A stretch of 64,000 nt of DNA from Mucor racemosus (GCA_027405735.1 JAPEHQ010000007.1:310001-374000), one strand, 5' to 3'. Positions 11,057 to 22,422 are shown, numbered from the stretch's first letter. The notes: a model not told the origin generated them from the letters alone. Program-made: numbers and translations.

Positions 11057-11970
11057 ATGAAAACCTTGAAAGAATTTAAAAGATATGATCCAGTAATAAC
11101 TACAAACAATCAGAGTTTAAATCATGTATCTAATTGTATTTTGTTACAAGCAAAGCCGCCATAAACAACTCATGCAAGAGTATTTGCAACGACAAATAAA
11201 ACCGAAAACACACATCCCTGCCGTATATAAAACAGAAAGAGATATTATCCAAGAAAATCACAAGTAAATTATCTGTAAATTTCTCTGTGCTTATAATACT
11301 AATATGTCGTAGGTTTATACGTTCAAATTTTGATGAAGACGATTTGACTTGGGGACAAAGAGTAGCAAAGAAATATTACGATAAACTATTCAAGGAATAC
11401 GCGCTATGTGAATTGAAATACTACAAAGAAGGTAAAATTGCTTTGCGTTGGAGAACCGAGAAAGAAGTTATTGTAGGAAAGGGCCACTTTATTTGTGCAT
11501 CTACACGCTGTGATGAGACAAAAAAGTTGCAAAGTTGGGAGGTAAATTTTGGATATATGGAAGATGGAGAAAAGAAGAATGAGTTGGTCAAAGTTAGATT
11601 ATGTCCTGAATGTTCAGATAAATTGAATTTCAAGACTAAGAAAAGATTAGCCAAGACCCTTAAACGAAAATCAAAAGAGCAAGATACCAACAATAGAAAC
11701 AAGAAGCAAAGAAGCCGATCTAATGCATCTGAAACCACATCTTCTTCAGATAATGATAATGATGATGTTGGTTATGGTGGAGAAGGTGAGTTGTATTTCA
11801 TATGATTATGTACCGGATTGCTTAAATTAACACTATTTTTAGCCGAGCATGAAGATGATAAATCTGCACACGAGTCCTCTTCATCCATATGGAGCAAGCC
11901 TTTGGATGTGAAAGAAGAGAAATCAAAAGAAGAAGAATATGAGGATTATTTTACTGATTTGCTACAATGA
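11057..11970 (+). CDS. FRA10AC1-like spliceosome-associated protein
   Basis: Four exons: 11057-11092, 11151-11263, 11313-11785, 11843-11970. They join in frame to give about 249 residues. Key matches to the FRA10AC1 family are SRHKQLMQEYL, the run ending ENHKFIRS, AKKYYDKLFKEY, the core with KEVIVGKGHFIC and WEVNFGYMEDGEKK, a Cys pair CPEC, and the acidic C-terminus ending EEEYEDYFTDLLQ. Cys residues (C..C / CPEC) suggest a small zinc-binding fold. A basic Lys/Arg and Ser-rich linker precedes the tail. Family members are reported in spliceosomal complexes, so a nuclear splicing role is likely. The third intron end has a good branch site (TACTAAT before GTCGTAG). The start ATG is the first in frame; an extra upstream exon is possible because animal relatives have a longer N-terminus. 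Confidence 0.88.
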
Positions 11971-12848
11971 TTTTGAATAAAAGATATAAATAATTTGATG
12001 TTTTATGTATTGGTGGAGAAGTATCTGATAGTCGCTGCTGTTTTAACATATTACATGGATATAATATATGCTCATCCATATTTCCATTGGATCCTATGAT
12101 CAATGGAAATCATGTAAAATATCACATTTCACCAACAATGGTTCTGTGGTATGAAAAATTTAATATTTACTGTTGATGAGTATTTTTTGGGAAGCTTCAA
12201 TCTTGGATTAGATTTGGTATTGTAAATTTAGATCAATCATTGGAATAAATGCGTTGAAATAAGATCCCATGGTTCAACCTTGATCAAATATTCAAAAGTG
12301 TAAGAGAATGTGGAGAACTCTCCAATACCAAGAAATTTTTGGATACTTAATATATTTCATGACCAAACATAAAACCAAAACAAAAAAATTTAGGTTACAC
12401 TTACACAATGATCAATGGCAGCAAACATGCTAAGCCTGATCTACACCTTTGTGCTGCTCTGCACATGCGTGAATTGAGGTAAATATCGTGGGCATTTGCT
12501 TATTTATTTCGTCGTTTTCAAGTGACACATCTAAATAAAGTTATATGAATAGCTTCCAAGTCTCTGAAATACATCTAGGATAATTGTAAATCGGAAAAAA
12601 CGTATTAAATAATGTTACCGAACTGCTGTTAGTAATGAAATCAATGCCAAATGTCCGAAACCGAGTCAATCAGATCCGAATGCTTAGCAACATTTCTATT
12701 GTTTGCTTAGCATATTTCCCATGTACAGTTAGTGTATGCGTCAAAAACGAGAATAAGGTCCGCAGCACAGCAGAATCTCAAACAAATTGAAAGTTTGTAT
12801 ATAAATCAACTGAAATATCTGTCCTTGCAGCAATTTACAAATCAAAAA
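11971..12848. other. Intergenic, FRA10AC1-like to CotH-like
   Basis: AATAAAAG at 11976 is a likely polyadenylation signal for the upstream gene. The rest, including the promoter of the CotH-like gene, shows no repeat or gene that I can support. Confidence 0.5.
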
Positions 12849-14731
12849 ATGAAATTGAATATTTTAGGTAGTTCTATTCATTGTTGTGTATTTAAAGCAA
12901 ATGCATTCATTCTTACCCTTTTAAAAAAATAGTTTCTTTGCAATTATCGTTACTGGCATCGTTAATAACAGCTCAGAATAATATTACATATAATGTAATT
13001 GCTTCACCTGCAAGCTCAGATATGTCTGTTGCTGTAATTGTTGATAACAACACTTATCGTTTGGCTGCTTCAACGCCTACAAGTGTTTTATATTCCGGAA
13101 GTGCACCCGCAGCACAAAATGGATATCACTATGTAATTCTGGATAGCACGAATCAAGTCAATGCTTCTGAAGCCTTTTCTCGTACATTAAATCAGAACGA
13201 AGTTGCCACAAATGAGTTCTTCAATCGCTCATTAGTTACTTACCAACTAAATTATTTACCACAAGTTTATAAACCTGTATCTTCAATCAATCGAATCGAT
13301 TCTGATCTTCATATTTTGAATCAAATCCCAACCATCCAAATATCAGGGAATCAAACTGAAATTGATATTTTGCATAAAAATCAATTACAAGATCTCGAGT
13401 TTGAATTCAATGTCACCTATTATGGGTAAGCAAAACGGCATTATGCAGATTGATTGAATGACTAATATCTCGCATAGCTCAAACAATGTCCAGGAATTCG
13501 AAAAAGTCAAAGTTTCGTTAGCTGGACGCTCTTCAAGATACATCCCAAAACTTTCTTATGGTTTAAAAATGAAAACTAAGGGGAACGATAGCTTATATGG
13601 CTATAAAAAACTCAAATTAAGAGCTCTTGGTATGGATCCTTCTTATGTTCGAGAATGCGTTTCATACTCTACTTTAAAGGCAGTGGGAATTCCTGCAAGC
13701 GGATTTTCTTATGTTCGGTAAATCGCTAATCTCTCTACATTTGACACTGCCATTTATTTATTTTTTTTATATTTAGATTATTTATCAATAAACAGCCAGT
13801 TGGGCTTTATGGCTTGATTGAGACCTTCCAAGATCCATGGACTGCAAATGTGTTTGCTGATGGCGATGCCAACTATAAACCAGGATATCTTTATCAAGGC
13901 CAGTTAGCTGCTGAAAATCAAACTGTACCTGTATTTTCTGATCTATCCTACTATGGTGAAAATACTACATTATACAGCTTGGGTCAATACAAGATTAAAT
14001 CAGGCACTGATAAAGACGAAACACCGGATGATTATAAAGATCTTCAAGAATTCACAAAGTATGTTCATAGTACTACAAGTAATACAACTGTCGATGAATG
14101 GGAAAAGCATTTGGATACCGAAGTATTCACTCGAGCCATGGCTGTCGAAAATTTATTGGGATTTTCCGACGCTTACATGACTTTGGCAGACAATTTCTAC
14201 GTTTACAATGACCCTAAATCTCCGGGACGTTTTATCTATATTCCTGCTGATCTCGATACAACTATAGGTATTGCCTTGTATGAACTCGATTATCTGTTGA
14301 CTGGAAACTACAGTGAACATCCAGGCTTCAATATAAGACCCCTGACAAGTAAACTTTTCTCAAATCAGATCTTGTTGGATCATTACCAGCACATTCTACT
14401 CAACTTGACACAACAATTAATCAATCCAAACACAATGAACCCTTTTATTGACAGTGTTGTAAGCATGATATATCCTGATGTTGAATGGGATCAAACTCTT
14501 CCAGGAATGGGTACATTCCAGATACCTCCTCTCGATAATATGGATCCAGGCGCTGGCGGAAATGTAACTTCCAACCCTATACTTGGACCTGGATTTAGAA
14601 CAAATTGGACAGATGTTCCTCAAACTTTTGATTCTGCTTTGAACGGACCAACTAATTCTACAACCATGGAGAGCGTTAAAGGTTTTATAGCTAGAAAAAG
14701 TGCAAATATTATAGCCTTTTATAATAAATAA
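12849..14731 (+). CDS. CotH-family secreted protein
   Basis: Four exons: 12849-12867, 12933-13425, 13478-13717, 13777-14731. They join in frame to about 568 residues. The 19-bp first exon supplies the ATG, and spliced to exon 2 it gives a classic signal peptide (MKLNILVSLQLSLLASLITA), which is why I chose this start. The mature part has many N-glycosylation sequons. It contains the CotH core: GRSSRYIPKLSYGLK, YKKLKLRALGMDPSYVRE, an ATP-grasp-like N/D region (NLLGFSDAYMTLADNFYVYND) and IPADLDTT. In bacteria CotH is a spore-coat kinase. In Mucorales, CotH proteins are cell-surface proteins and some act as host-cell invasins. The family is large, and I do not see the short peptide motif reported for the invasive members, so a role in invasion should not be assumed. 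No clear C-terminal GPI signal is visible (ends FIAFYNK-like). Confidence 0.88.
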
Positions 14732-16149
14732 ATGCGTAGTGTTTATGTTTTATCTTTGATTGTAGCCCAAAGTATACGGATGATTTCAAGTTTTCGGAAA
14801 GTACCTACAGAAAGATACATATGCTTGCGAATATGAAACTCAAAATAAAGATCTTTTCACAACTTTTCTTTTGAATTATTATCGCTAATAATATATTTTG
14901 ATTTAATATTATATATATATTTCTTGTCATTGGTGACTGTATGAGGATATTCTATCTCTCAATCTGATGAAATATGCAGAAGCGGTTTCTCGGGACAGTT
15001 TGACAGCAACCTCTAGACGGTGAAGACCTACAATGCTGTTTTCCATGAGGAGAAAAATCAACGAAAAATCATTTTTCAACAGCTAAAACAACTAAACTTT
15101 GTTAGTTAAAATGGGAATATTCTTACTCGGTCGAGTACTTAACCCTTAAATTAAGCTATGTATATGATATAATATAATATTTGTCAAGGTATTAACCAAT
15201 CTACCAAATCAAATAATAAAGTAGCTAACTGAAGAAAAAAGAAATGATGAACAGGATATATGTATGTATGACAAAGAAAACTTATTATAAAATGCAAATA
15301 ATTAAAGTAAGAAGTTCAACTTAACAGCAATAGCGATTGATTATTTACTTTAGCAATTTGTGAAGATAATGCTGTTGCAATATTTTGTACAGTGATGTTC
15401 AATTAACTGTTGTTGGTGATAGTAGTATCTTTGTTTTTAAATATATAAGGGTAATAGTGAAATCAAACAAGAGTGTGTTTCAGTATTTTCTTTGAGTTTA
15501 TTTATCAATGTTTCAACAGTTATCTTTTCTAATTTAATGCTTGTAAGAACATTTTGAGCACTGAAATTGAGCAATTGGAGTCCTGCACAAAACACAATAA
15601 CATAGTTTACAGCATCCCAATTGCAAAGTGCGAATACAGTACATAGTTTTGTTGCAATGTCGTCGGCAGGTTTGTTAAAGCCTTTGCAAGCAAAACAAGT
15701 AGTGCTGTCGTAGGCGGCCTTGTATTCATAGCCGGAATTCGACCTGACTAGATGTCATAACTTTTAAAAGAGCTGCTGTCCTCCTGAAAAAAATAAAATA
15801 ACAGATTCAAGCAATGATTTTGTCAAATACTATACTGAACATTAACAAATGGACACCTTGTATGCTTTCCGCACTATTTTGTTTAGACCTGATAGGATTT
15901 GATAAAATACATAGAAATAATAAAACATTTTTTTTTCGAAAGAAAGGAGGTTTGGTATATGAATAATTGTTTAAATGCATTTAAAATTTATACGTTGAAA
16001 TTTATTCTGGCCATTTTGTTTGTTGGTATATACTCATTCAAAAAAATTGAGCTTTTAAAAGGCTAATTTTTCAAGATTCCAATCCTCAAAATAGGGTCAT
16101 GTCACCCTTTCTATAACTAACCCCCAAACTAAAGATATACTTTAAGCAT
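14732..16149. other. AT-rich intergenic stretch, no gene seen
   Basis: A less AT-rich patch at 15600-15770 (minus strand) reads as short coding-like pieces with stops and could be an old element remnant, but nothing is recognisable. Otherwise nothing seen. Confidence 0.5.
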
Positions 16150-17460
16150 TGCAAAATAGATACGAATTGGTCGCACTATGCTATCTGTTCCTAAATTCAT
16201 TTTTTATCTCACGAAAGACTTAAAAATACATACAATCTATTGCTTTTTCTTTAAAAACTGGGCCCGACTTTTCATTCCTATCCAACTTTTTGTTTCCACT
16301 AAATAACAACAGACGAACAAATAAAAATCTATGCCGATTTGCCTGAGATGTTCAACTATAATCCAAAAGCGTGTTTCCAGAAATATATCATTATCAGGTA
16401 AAATGATTTTTCTAGTGTTATGACTTCAGGTTTTTACTGCTATTTTACTGCTAAAAATTCAAAACTTTGTTCATTAATATCTCTACAAAAAATTAGGATA
16501 TATTAATACTTTTGATAGTGGATCTTACTAGTTTTGAAGTACTCTTTAACATATTTAAGTGTAAAAAAAAATTCTAAGAATTTTTTCGAGATCATTTTAG
16601 CATGAGATATTACCATCCAGAAAATTTTGAATTTGAAAAAAACTCGAAAGTTGATGAAATAGATCTTGTTTTTATAAAGGTAGTAATTAGGGTCGTTGTC
16701 GAGCCTGGTTTATACTACTAGTAAATTTGGATAGCAAAACTTAATACTATTAGTAATAAAGAGGCTAATAGTAATTCAATCACGGAGAACGTAGGGTTTT
16801 TATTGTAAAATGAAAAGGGAACCGAGAACCATTATTAGATCTTGGTTCTTGAAGATATTTATAATACAACTTCTATTAAGTGTCAGTTTTAATGTTTTAA
16901 TAGGAATTAAAACTAAATAAAAGAGTGAAAACCGAAAAAAACTGACAAAAGTCTCGTTTTATCTACGAAAAATGTAGACATAAGGCTCAGTAATAGCTAA
17001 ATTGATACATAATTTTGTTATATACTATTTGAATTACTCACTTTTCAAATATATTTATAAAAAGCAGTACATATTGATCTCTCAGAACTACAACATTCGA
17101 TATATAGAAGATCTCCGACAAATCTAGCAGATCTTATCTATCCAGTAACTGGTTCCTGTCACCCAGGAACTAATAATGAAACATAACTTAGAGCAATATT
17201 ACCACTGAAACATAACATGTTATATCCATAGACATTAATAATAATATCTATTGTCACATCTAATGGACCCCTGTCCATTAGATCTTATCACACAATTCCA
17301 ATAACTATATAAACCAATATTTAATTCATTCTAATAAACGGCACTTTTTACGTTGATTTTAATTTACAAAGTCTCGATAAATTACATATTTCCAAAGACC
17401 TCAAAGATTTCAGTCACATTTCACAGAAAATTTCATGTTCAAATTTTGTAGAAATAAATG
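16150..17460. repeat. Dispersed repeat R4, copy 2 (interrupted)
   Basis: Related to R4 copy 1 from the TATCTGTTCCTAAATTCATT region through CTACGAAAAATGTAGAC and TATAAAAAGCAGTACAT. It is broken by foreign sequence at about 16663-16960 and by LTR-E at 17075-17384. The foreign piece contains the motif ACTAGTAAATTTGGATAGCA, shared with 5030, 27675 and 51500. Confidence 0.55.
17075..17384 (+). mobile_element. Solo LTR, family E (long copy)
   Basis: Starts TGATCTCTCAGAACTAC and ends CGATAAATTA, 310 bp, flanked by CATAT (17070-17074 and 17385-17389). Inserted in R4 copy 2; the equivalent uninterrupted site is near 9258 in R4 copy 1. Confidence 0.85.
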
Positions 17461-17547
17461 CAGAACTTGATTGAGTTGTATATCCTGTGAAATATGTACA
17501 CATTTATCCAATATATTGATTTCCATTTCATCTGATTCTCAGTTAAA

Positions 17548-17779
17548 GACGGATATTTTATCTTATATGAAGTTAGTATGTATCTTAAGAGAAAGCATAA
17601 ATATAATGTTGCTTTTTCATGCAAAATGGAAAAGTTGCCTTCTTGATAATGTTTATTATATTTAATAATCATTTTAATTCATAAAGAAAGTTATAAAAAT
17701 ATGAAATCTGAAGATATACAAAAAAAAAATAGGATATATATAGAAAATTAAAAAGATGTGAAAATTATAGATATCCGTC
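17548..17779 (+). mobile_element. MITE, left copy of the composite
   Basis: 232 bp, perfect 9-10-bp inverted termini (left end GACGGATATT, one base off). Nearly identical to 19526-19756 and to the inverted copy at 29810-30040. No coding capacity. Confidence 0.9.
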
Positions 17780-17827
17780 TACTATAATTATAATATAAAA
17801 TTGAATTTTATCTAATAAAAAAAAGAA

Positions 17828-19267
17828 ATGGATGGCATTAATAATGTTGGAGATAATTTATTAATGGAATTTCAAAATTTAACAAATGAATATTGGAAAT
17901 TTTTAAATTATGGATGGCCAGAGATTGAACAAAAAAAGTATCATACTAAAAGACCTATTTCTATCAAAAAGATCAAGGAAATAAAAAAGGCTTTATTAGA
18001 AAAATTAGGAATTATACCTGTTTATTTCTTCTTAATTATATTATTTGGTGATAGAGATTATAAAGGACCATATAATAATATAGAAAAAGGATTACTAATA
18101 TTATATTTTATTACGGAAAATAAGTCAATAGAAGATATGGATGATTATATAGCAAAAAGTACATTTCATCAAATTTATAGACAATTTTATTCAGCTGATA
18201 GAATGTTAAAATTAAATAAAATATTGAACTTTTCTTTACAAAATATGCTTTCAAATATAAAGATCAGATTATTAAACGGAATAATAGAAAATCCTATGTT
18301 GTTTAATCAAGTAACAATACATATAGACGGCCATGATAAAAGAGGTATGGTATATGGCGCAGAGGATAAATCTATTTATTACAGTTATAAATTAAAAAAA
18401 AATGGGTTTAGAACTCAGGTTGCTATAGATAATAACAGTATGATCATATTTATATCAGATAGTGTACCATGTAGTTTCAATAATGATGGGTCAATGCTTA
18501 TAAATATGAATATACAAAATAAAATAAATTTAATGGATTGTGTTGCATTAGATGGAGGATACAGTCTATATGTAGATCCTATTATAAATAATTCTGATTT
18601 AAATGAGTATAATTTTGTATATCCCATTAGAAAAGATAAAAATATAAATTTAGATAATATTGAATTAGATTACAATGATCAATTTGGAAGTTTTAGATCA
18701 AAAATGGAGAAAACTTTTTCTGACATGGGGTTTATTTTTAAAAGATTAAATAATAAAAAGTCTTTTTTAACAACTAATATAAATATATATAATATACAAT
18801 TAAAAATTGCATCTGTCCTTTTAAACATAAAAAATTTTGTTAAATTAAACAATATAGAACAATACGATTTTCATTCATATTGGATAAATGATAATTTTGA
18901 TTTTGAATATAAGAATAATATCTCTAATAATATTGACAATTATAGATTACTTCCAAAATTAAATGATAGAATTAATAATTTAGATAAAATGAAATTGTTA
19001 CAGCAGCAATTTTTAGGAATACAGTTATCAGATACCTCACATATTAAAAACAATCATAACGATAGAATGGATTTAGAAACAGACATAGATAGTAATGAAA
19101 ATAGTTACGAGATAGATATTATTTTGGACCATAAGGGATTAATAGTCGAAGATAGTTACTATCTTGTAAAATGGAAAAATTATAGTGATATTGATAATTC
19201 TTGGATACATTATAGTAATTTTAATAATTATGAATGTATTAATACATATTGGAATACTAAACTATAG
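17828..19267 (+). CDS. DDE transposase (PIF/Harbinger- or IS5-like) with C-terminal chromodomain
   Basis: Intact, intronless, 479 residues. The candidate catalytic triad is D167 in IHIDGHDKRG, D242 in VALDGGY, and E294 in FRSKMEKTFSDMGFIFKRL. The last matches the R..E..F..K.RF pattern of PIF/Harbinger and IS5-type DDE enzymes, and the 51-residue D-to-E spacing also fits. After a linker rich in Asn/Asp, residues about 427-479 form a chromodomain: YEIDIILDHK, then YYLVKWKNYSD, then SWI, with aromatic cage positions at Y427, W449 and Y452. Codon use is extremely A/T-ending compared with the host genes around. It sits between two direct MITE copies (48 bp after the left one, 258 bp before the right one). 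The chromodomain probably directs integration to methylated-histone chromatin, by analogy with chromoviral integrases; this is inference. Confidence 0.85.
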   Translation: MDGINNVGDNLLMEFQNLTNEYWKFLNYGWPEIEQKKYHTKRPISIKKIKEIKKALLEKLGIIPVYFFLIILFGDRDYKGPYNNIEKGLLILYFITENKSIEDMDDYIAKSTFHQIYRQFYSADRMLKLNKILNFSLQNMLSNIKIRLLNGIIENPMLFNQVTIHIDGHDKRGMVYGAEDKSIYYSYKLKKNGFRTQVAIDNNSMIIFISDSVPCSFNNDGSMLINMNIQNKINLMDCVALDGGYSLYVDPIINNSDLNEYNFVYPIRKDKNINLDNIELDYNDQFGSFRSKMEKTFSDMGFIFKRLNNKKSFLTTNINIYNIQLKIASVLLNIKNFVKLNNIEQYDFHSYWINDNFDFEYKNNISNNIDNYRLLPKLNDRINNLDKMKLLQQQFLGIQLSDTSHIKNNHNDRMDLETDIDSNENSYEIDIILDHKGLIVEDSYYLVKWKNYSDIDNSWIHYSNFNNYECINTYWNTKL

Positions 19268-19525
19268 ATAAACATTCATATTTATATAGAAATTACATAA
19301 AAGAATAAAAAAATAAAACAATTTACAAGGTCACGTGATATTCACATGCTATATATTTTTAGTTAATAGACTTCAATTTAATAGCTTTTATTGTATTAAA
19401 ATATATTGGAATAGTAAATAATTAATTTAAGTTAAGATAAGGGAAGATTCATTTTTATAAAAATTACCATCTGGAATGAATCTTTAATTTAAATCCATAT
19501 ATATAAATATGGCATAGCTATAGAA

Positions 19526-19756
19526 GACGGATATCTTATCTTATATGAAGTTAGTATGTATCTTAAGAGAAAGCATAAATATAATGTTGCTTTTTCATGC
19601 AAAATGGAAAAGCTGCCTTCTTGATAATGTTTATTATATTTAATAATCATTTTAATTCATAAAGAAAGTTATAAAAATATGAAATCTGAAGATATACAAA
19701 AAAAAATAGGATATATATAGAAAATTAAAAAGATGTGAAAATTATAGATATCCGTC
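19526..19756 (+). mobile_element. MITE, right copy of the composite
   Basis: 231 bp with perfect termini GACGGATATC and GATATCCGTC, same orientation as the left copy. Its own left flank (GAA) belongs to the interior of the composite, its right flank (AAA) to the target. Confidence 0.9.
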
Positions 19757-19984
19757 AAAGTATAGCTGGCATAAATAGAAATTATACTATTAAATGCTAT
19801 ATGCTGATTTATATATCCGTAAACTCTCAGATGGTATTTATATGATTTTGGGATTAGTGATTTGAGTTTCATATAAACTGAGATAACATATAATGCGAAT
19901 CATTATAGTTTTGTTGCTGAAGTCACTTGAAAAGCGAGGAAAATAATGAAAATAGCTAAACCACACAATTTTTGCATAAAATTA

Positions 19985-20667
19985 ATTTCTGAACAAACAT
20001 TATATTGATCTAAGCAGGCTCCGTTTTCACATAAAGATACTGTAGCAGTAAATGTGTTTCATTGATGGTCTAAGTTTCAGCTTCTATTAGTTATTATGTG
20101 TTGAGAAAAAGATGGAAAAACCAACTGGTATCCCATGTACATATTTGCTGAAACTAATAAAAAATTCTTTCTCAATGAATACTGATCCCAGCAATTCCCA
20201 ATTTTACAGGAAGTTAGTCGTGAGTGTAGTGCATAAATGGCCTTAATTCAAGCTTCCATAAGTTAAGTTTTTGTGCACCGTATAAGTAATGAAAACAAGT
20301 TGGCAACCTGCTACTTGCTTATCCTCAAAACTAAGTATAAAACACAAGCCGAGCATTGGAAGAGCTTGACCAAAGCTCGCGACAACGAGCCGAGCTTTAA
20401 TAAAAGTTCATTTGTGAAAGACGAGCTTTTGACTTCTTTTCAAAAAATTCAAATTAAATAATAATTAGTAAATGATATGACATTGTTACTTTAGATAATC
20501 GTCACTTGACGTTCATAAGTTTACTTTACTTTAGATATTTGTCACTTGAAAGGTAAAATAAAGCTCGTGTTGGGATGATGAGTTTTAGTCGCTGAATAAA
20601 AAAGCTCGTGTGGGATGAGCGAGCTTTAGTCACGCGCAAAAAAAAAGCTCCGCTGCATAAAAGCTCG
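19985..20667. repeat. Degenerate R6 modules and an AAGCTCG-rich stretch
   Basis: Two modules about 174 bp apart begin TTGATCTAAGCAGGCTC (20006) and ACTGATCCCAGCAATTCC (20181). Each contains a CAGCTTC- or AAGCTTCCATAA-like block about 90 bp later, and the second also has AAGTTGGCAACCTGCTACTTG-type sequence. From 20345 to 20667 the motif AAAGCTCG or CGAGCTTT recurs about ten times in both orientations. No gene; the 62-codon frame at 20273-20461 lies over this repeat and I do not support it. Confidence 0.5.
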
Positions 20668-20672
20668 ACCCA

Positions 20673-21201
20673 TGTCGTATATTTTCAGGATTGATAAATA
20701 GTACTTAAAAAAGAATACAATTATAAAAGAATGAGTAACTAATCAGTTCTTCAACTGTATAATAAAAACAAGATATCGTTTATTTAGATGTAAAAGTATG
20801 GCCTTTTATATTGATTAGACATTGAGATCCTGAGATGTAATTTAAGGCACTGTTGAACTATTGGATCTGTTTGATAGTAATCTATGGATTGAAATGGATC
20901 AATCATAATTTAACCGTTCTTGCAGAGCTTGTGAGTTGTGTTGTTTCAATGCTGCGCTAAATATGCTTGGATGTTGATTTGATAACTACTTGATTGGTTA
21001 ACTGCTGGGATGAAATAATGTGGTGTCATAATTGAGGTCCAAGCGTTCTTGGTAATTACTGGATTAAACTTGGTACGCTAGGAGTTTCTTATATCCGATA
21101 TCAAGACTTGCACTTCAATACATGTCGTAGTCAATAGATTGTAAGATGTATTGATACTGTAGAAGGTGATAATGTATGATACTAGTAGGTGGAATACAAC
21201 A
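20673..21201 (-). mobile_element. Solo LTR, family B (intact copy)
   Basis: 529 bp, plus-strand start TGTCGTATATTTTCAGG and end GGTGGAATACAACA, flanked by ACCCA (20668-20672 and 21202-21206). The best-preserved family B copy together with 54454-54982, with which it is nearly identical in inverse orientation. Confidence 0.93.
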
Positions 21202-21206
21202 ACCCA

Positions 21207-22422
21207 TTTAAAATAATTACTCAAGACAGTGAAAAAAACTTGTTCTCAATGAATATTGATCCAAATGGGCTCAAATCATAATGATAGATACGCATAAGTA
21301 CCCTTCACTAATAGTTTAAATTTTAGCCTTCATAAATTATTGTGTGATTTGTAAAGCAGAAACACCCACTTCCTTGAACACATCTCATCAGATTTGTATA
21401 GCTTGTTTCAGATATCCCCCAAAAATTGATGATATATAATTAACCTGCTATTGGAAATTAAATTTTAAAGTAATTCCAAATAGACAATGAATAGGAGAAT
21501 AGTCTGTTTTTGTTTCATTAGCAAATGAGTCTTTTTGGGTGAATACATCTAAATATACATCCAAAACTTGTTCTTTTCGCCTTACAAAAATGAAAAAAAA
21601 AAAATGTAGGAGGAACTCATTCTCAATGAATATTGATTGAGATGGACTAGATTAGAATACAAGATACCCAAGTTGAAACTGCACCAATAATCCAAATTTC
21701 AGCTTTCATGAGATGCTAGTTAATATGTAAGAAGAGAACGCCCACGTTTTTGTTGAGGTTTTTTTTTGCGGCTTATTGGGCTATTCTAAATTAGAAATAT
21801 TTGATACTAAATCAGTCAAAACTAGCATTTAAAGCAATGTCTGAGAAATATAACATACCAATATGGGCCTAATTCTGTTTTATTGACTGATTATCACAGC
21901 AACATGCCACTTCATCGCAGTTTTCATATCCATTTTTATTTAAAATATTATTAGAGACTCTTTTATAATAAATTTCAAATTATTCAGATGCTATGCTGTT
22001 AAATTCATAAATTGTCTGCCAGTACACATATACAAAATTCTGGGCATTGGACATTAGACATATTGTGCAATTTATAAAATCAATCTTATTTACACAAAAA
22101 TGAAACGTTTGTTATGTTTATTATATAACCAAAGAGACATCTATGCTAATAAAGCATATTAATCAAAATTATATCATAGTAGTATATCAGCTTTCAAATT
22201 GCTGTAGCATGTATGAAAAAATAACTACATTATGTTCAAATATAATAGCAACACTTGAAATCCACCACCAGCACAACCATTAGGTACACAATATATTACT
22301 TTTTACACTCTTCTCGATTTCTTTAATGTATAATTTTAGTGGAAAGATTGATATAGAGGATTACAAATGGAAAAGGAAAAAGAAGAAGGAGGATTCGAGG
22401 GGGAAATAATTATATAAAAAAT
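21207..22422. other. Intergenic, with two degenerate R6 modules
   Basis: TCAATGAATATTGATCCAAATGG at about 21242 and TCAATGAATATTGATTGAGATGG at about 21626 start two R6-like modules, each with a CTTTCAT- or CCTTCATAA-type block 90 bp later. The region from 21900 to 22422 is AT-rich and holds the 3' flank of the minus-strand Rrb1/GRWD1 gene. No other gene seen. Confidence 0.45.

Larger units (their letters stand above)
17548..19756 (+). mobile_element. Composite DNA transposon: MITE, chromodomain transposase, MITE
   Basis: A 2209-bp unit. Both ends are direct copies of a 231-232-bp MITE that itself has inverted termini GACGGATATC / GATATCCGTC, so the outermost ends of the unit are inverted repeats. 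It is flanked by AAA on both sides (17545-17547 and 19757-19759). The left flank (17474-17547) and right flank (19757 to about 19800) are contiguous at 541-650, which is a related empty site. The two MITEs differ at only about three positions, so the arrangement is young. Confidence 0.82.

Noticed and set aside
12732..12932. 66-codon frame in front of the CotH-like gene
   Set aside because: Covers the promoter, first exon and first intron of that gene in another frame.
20668..21206. CRISPR-like or phage-like repeats
   Set aside because: Repeats here are LTRs and dispersed fungal elements; no short regular direct repeats with unique spacers occur anywhere in the window.
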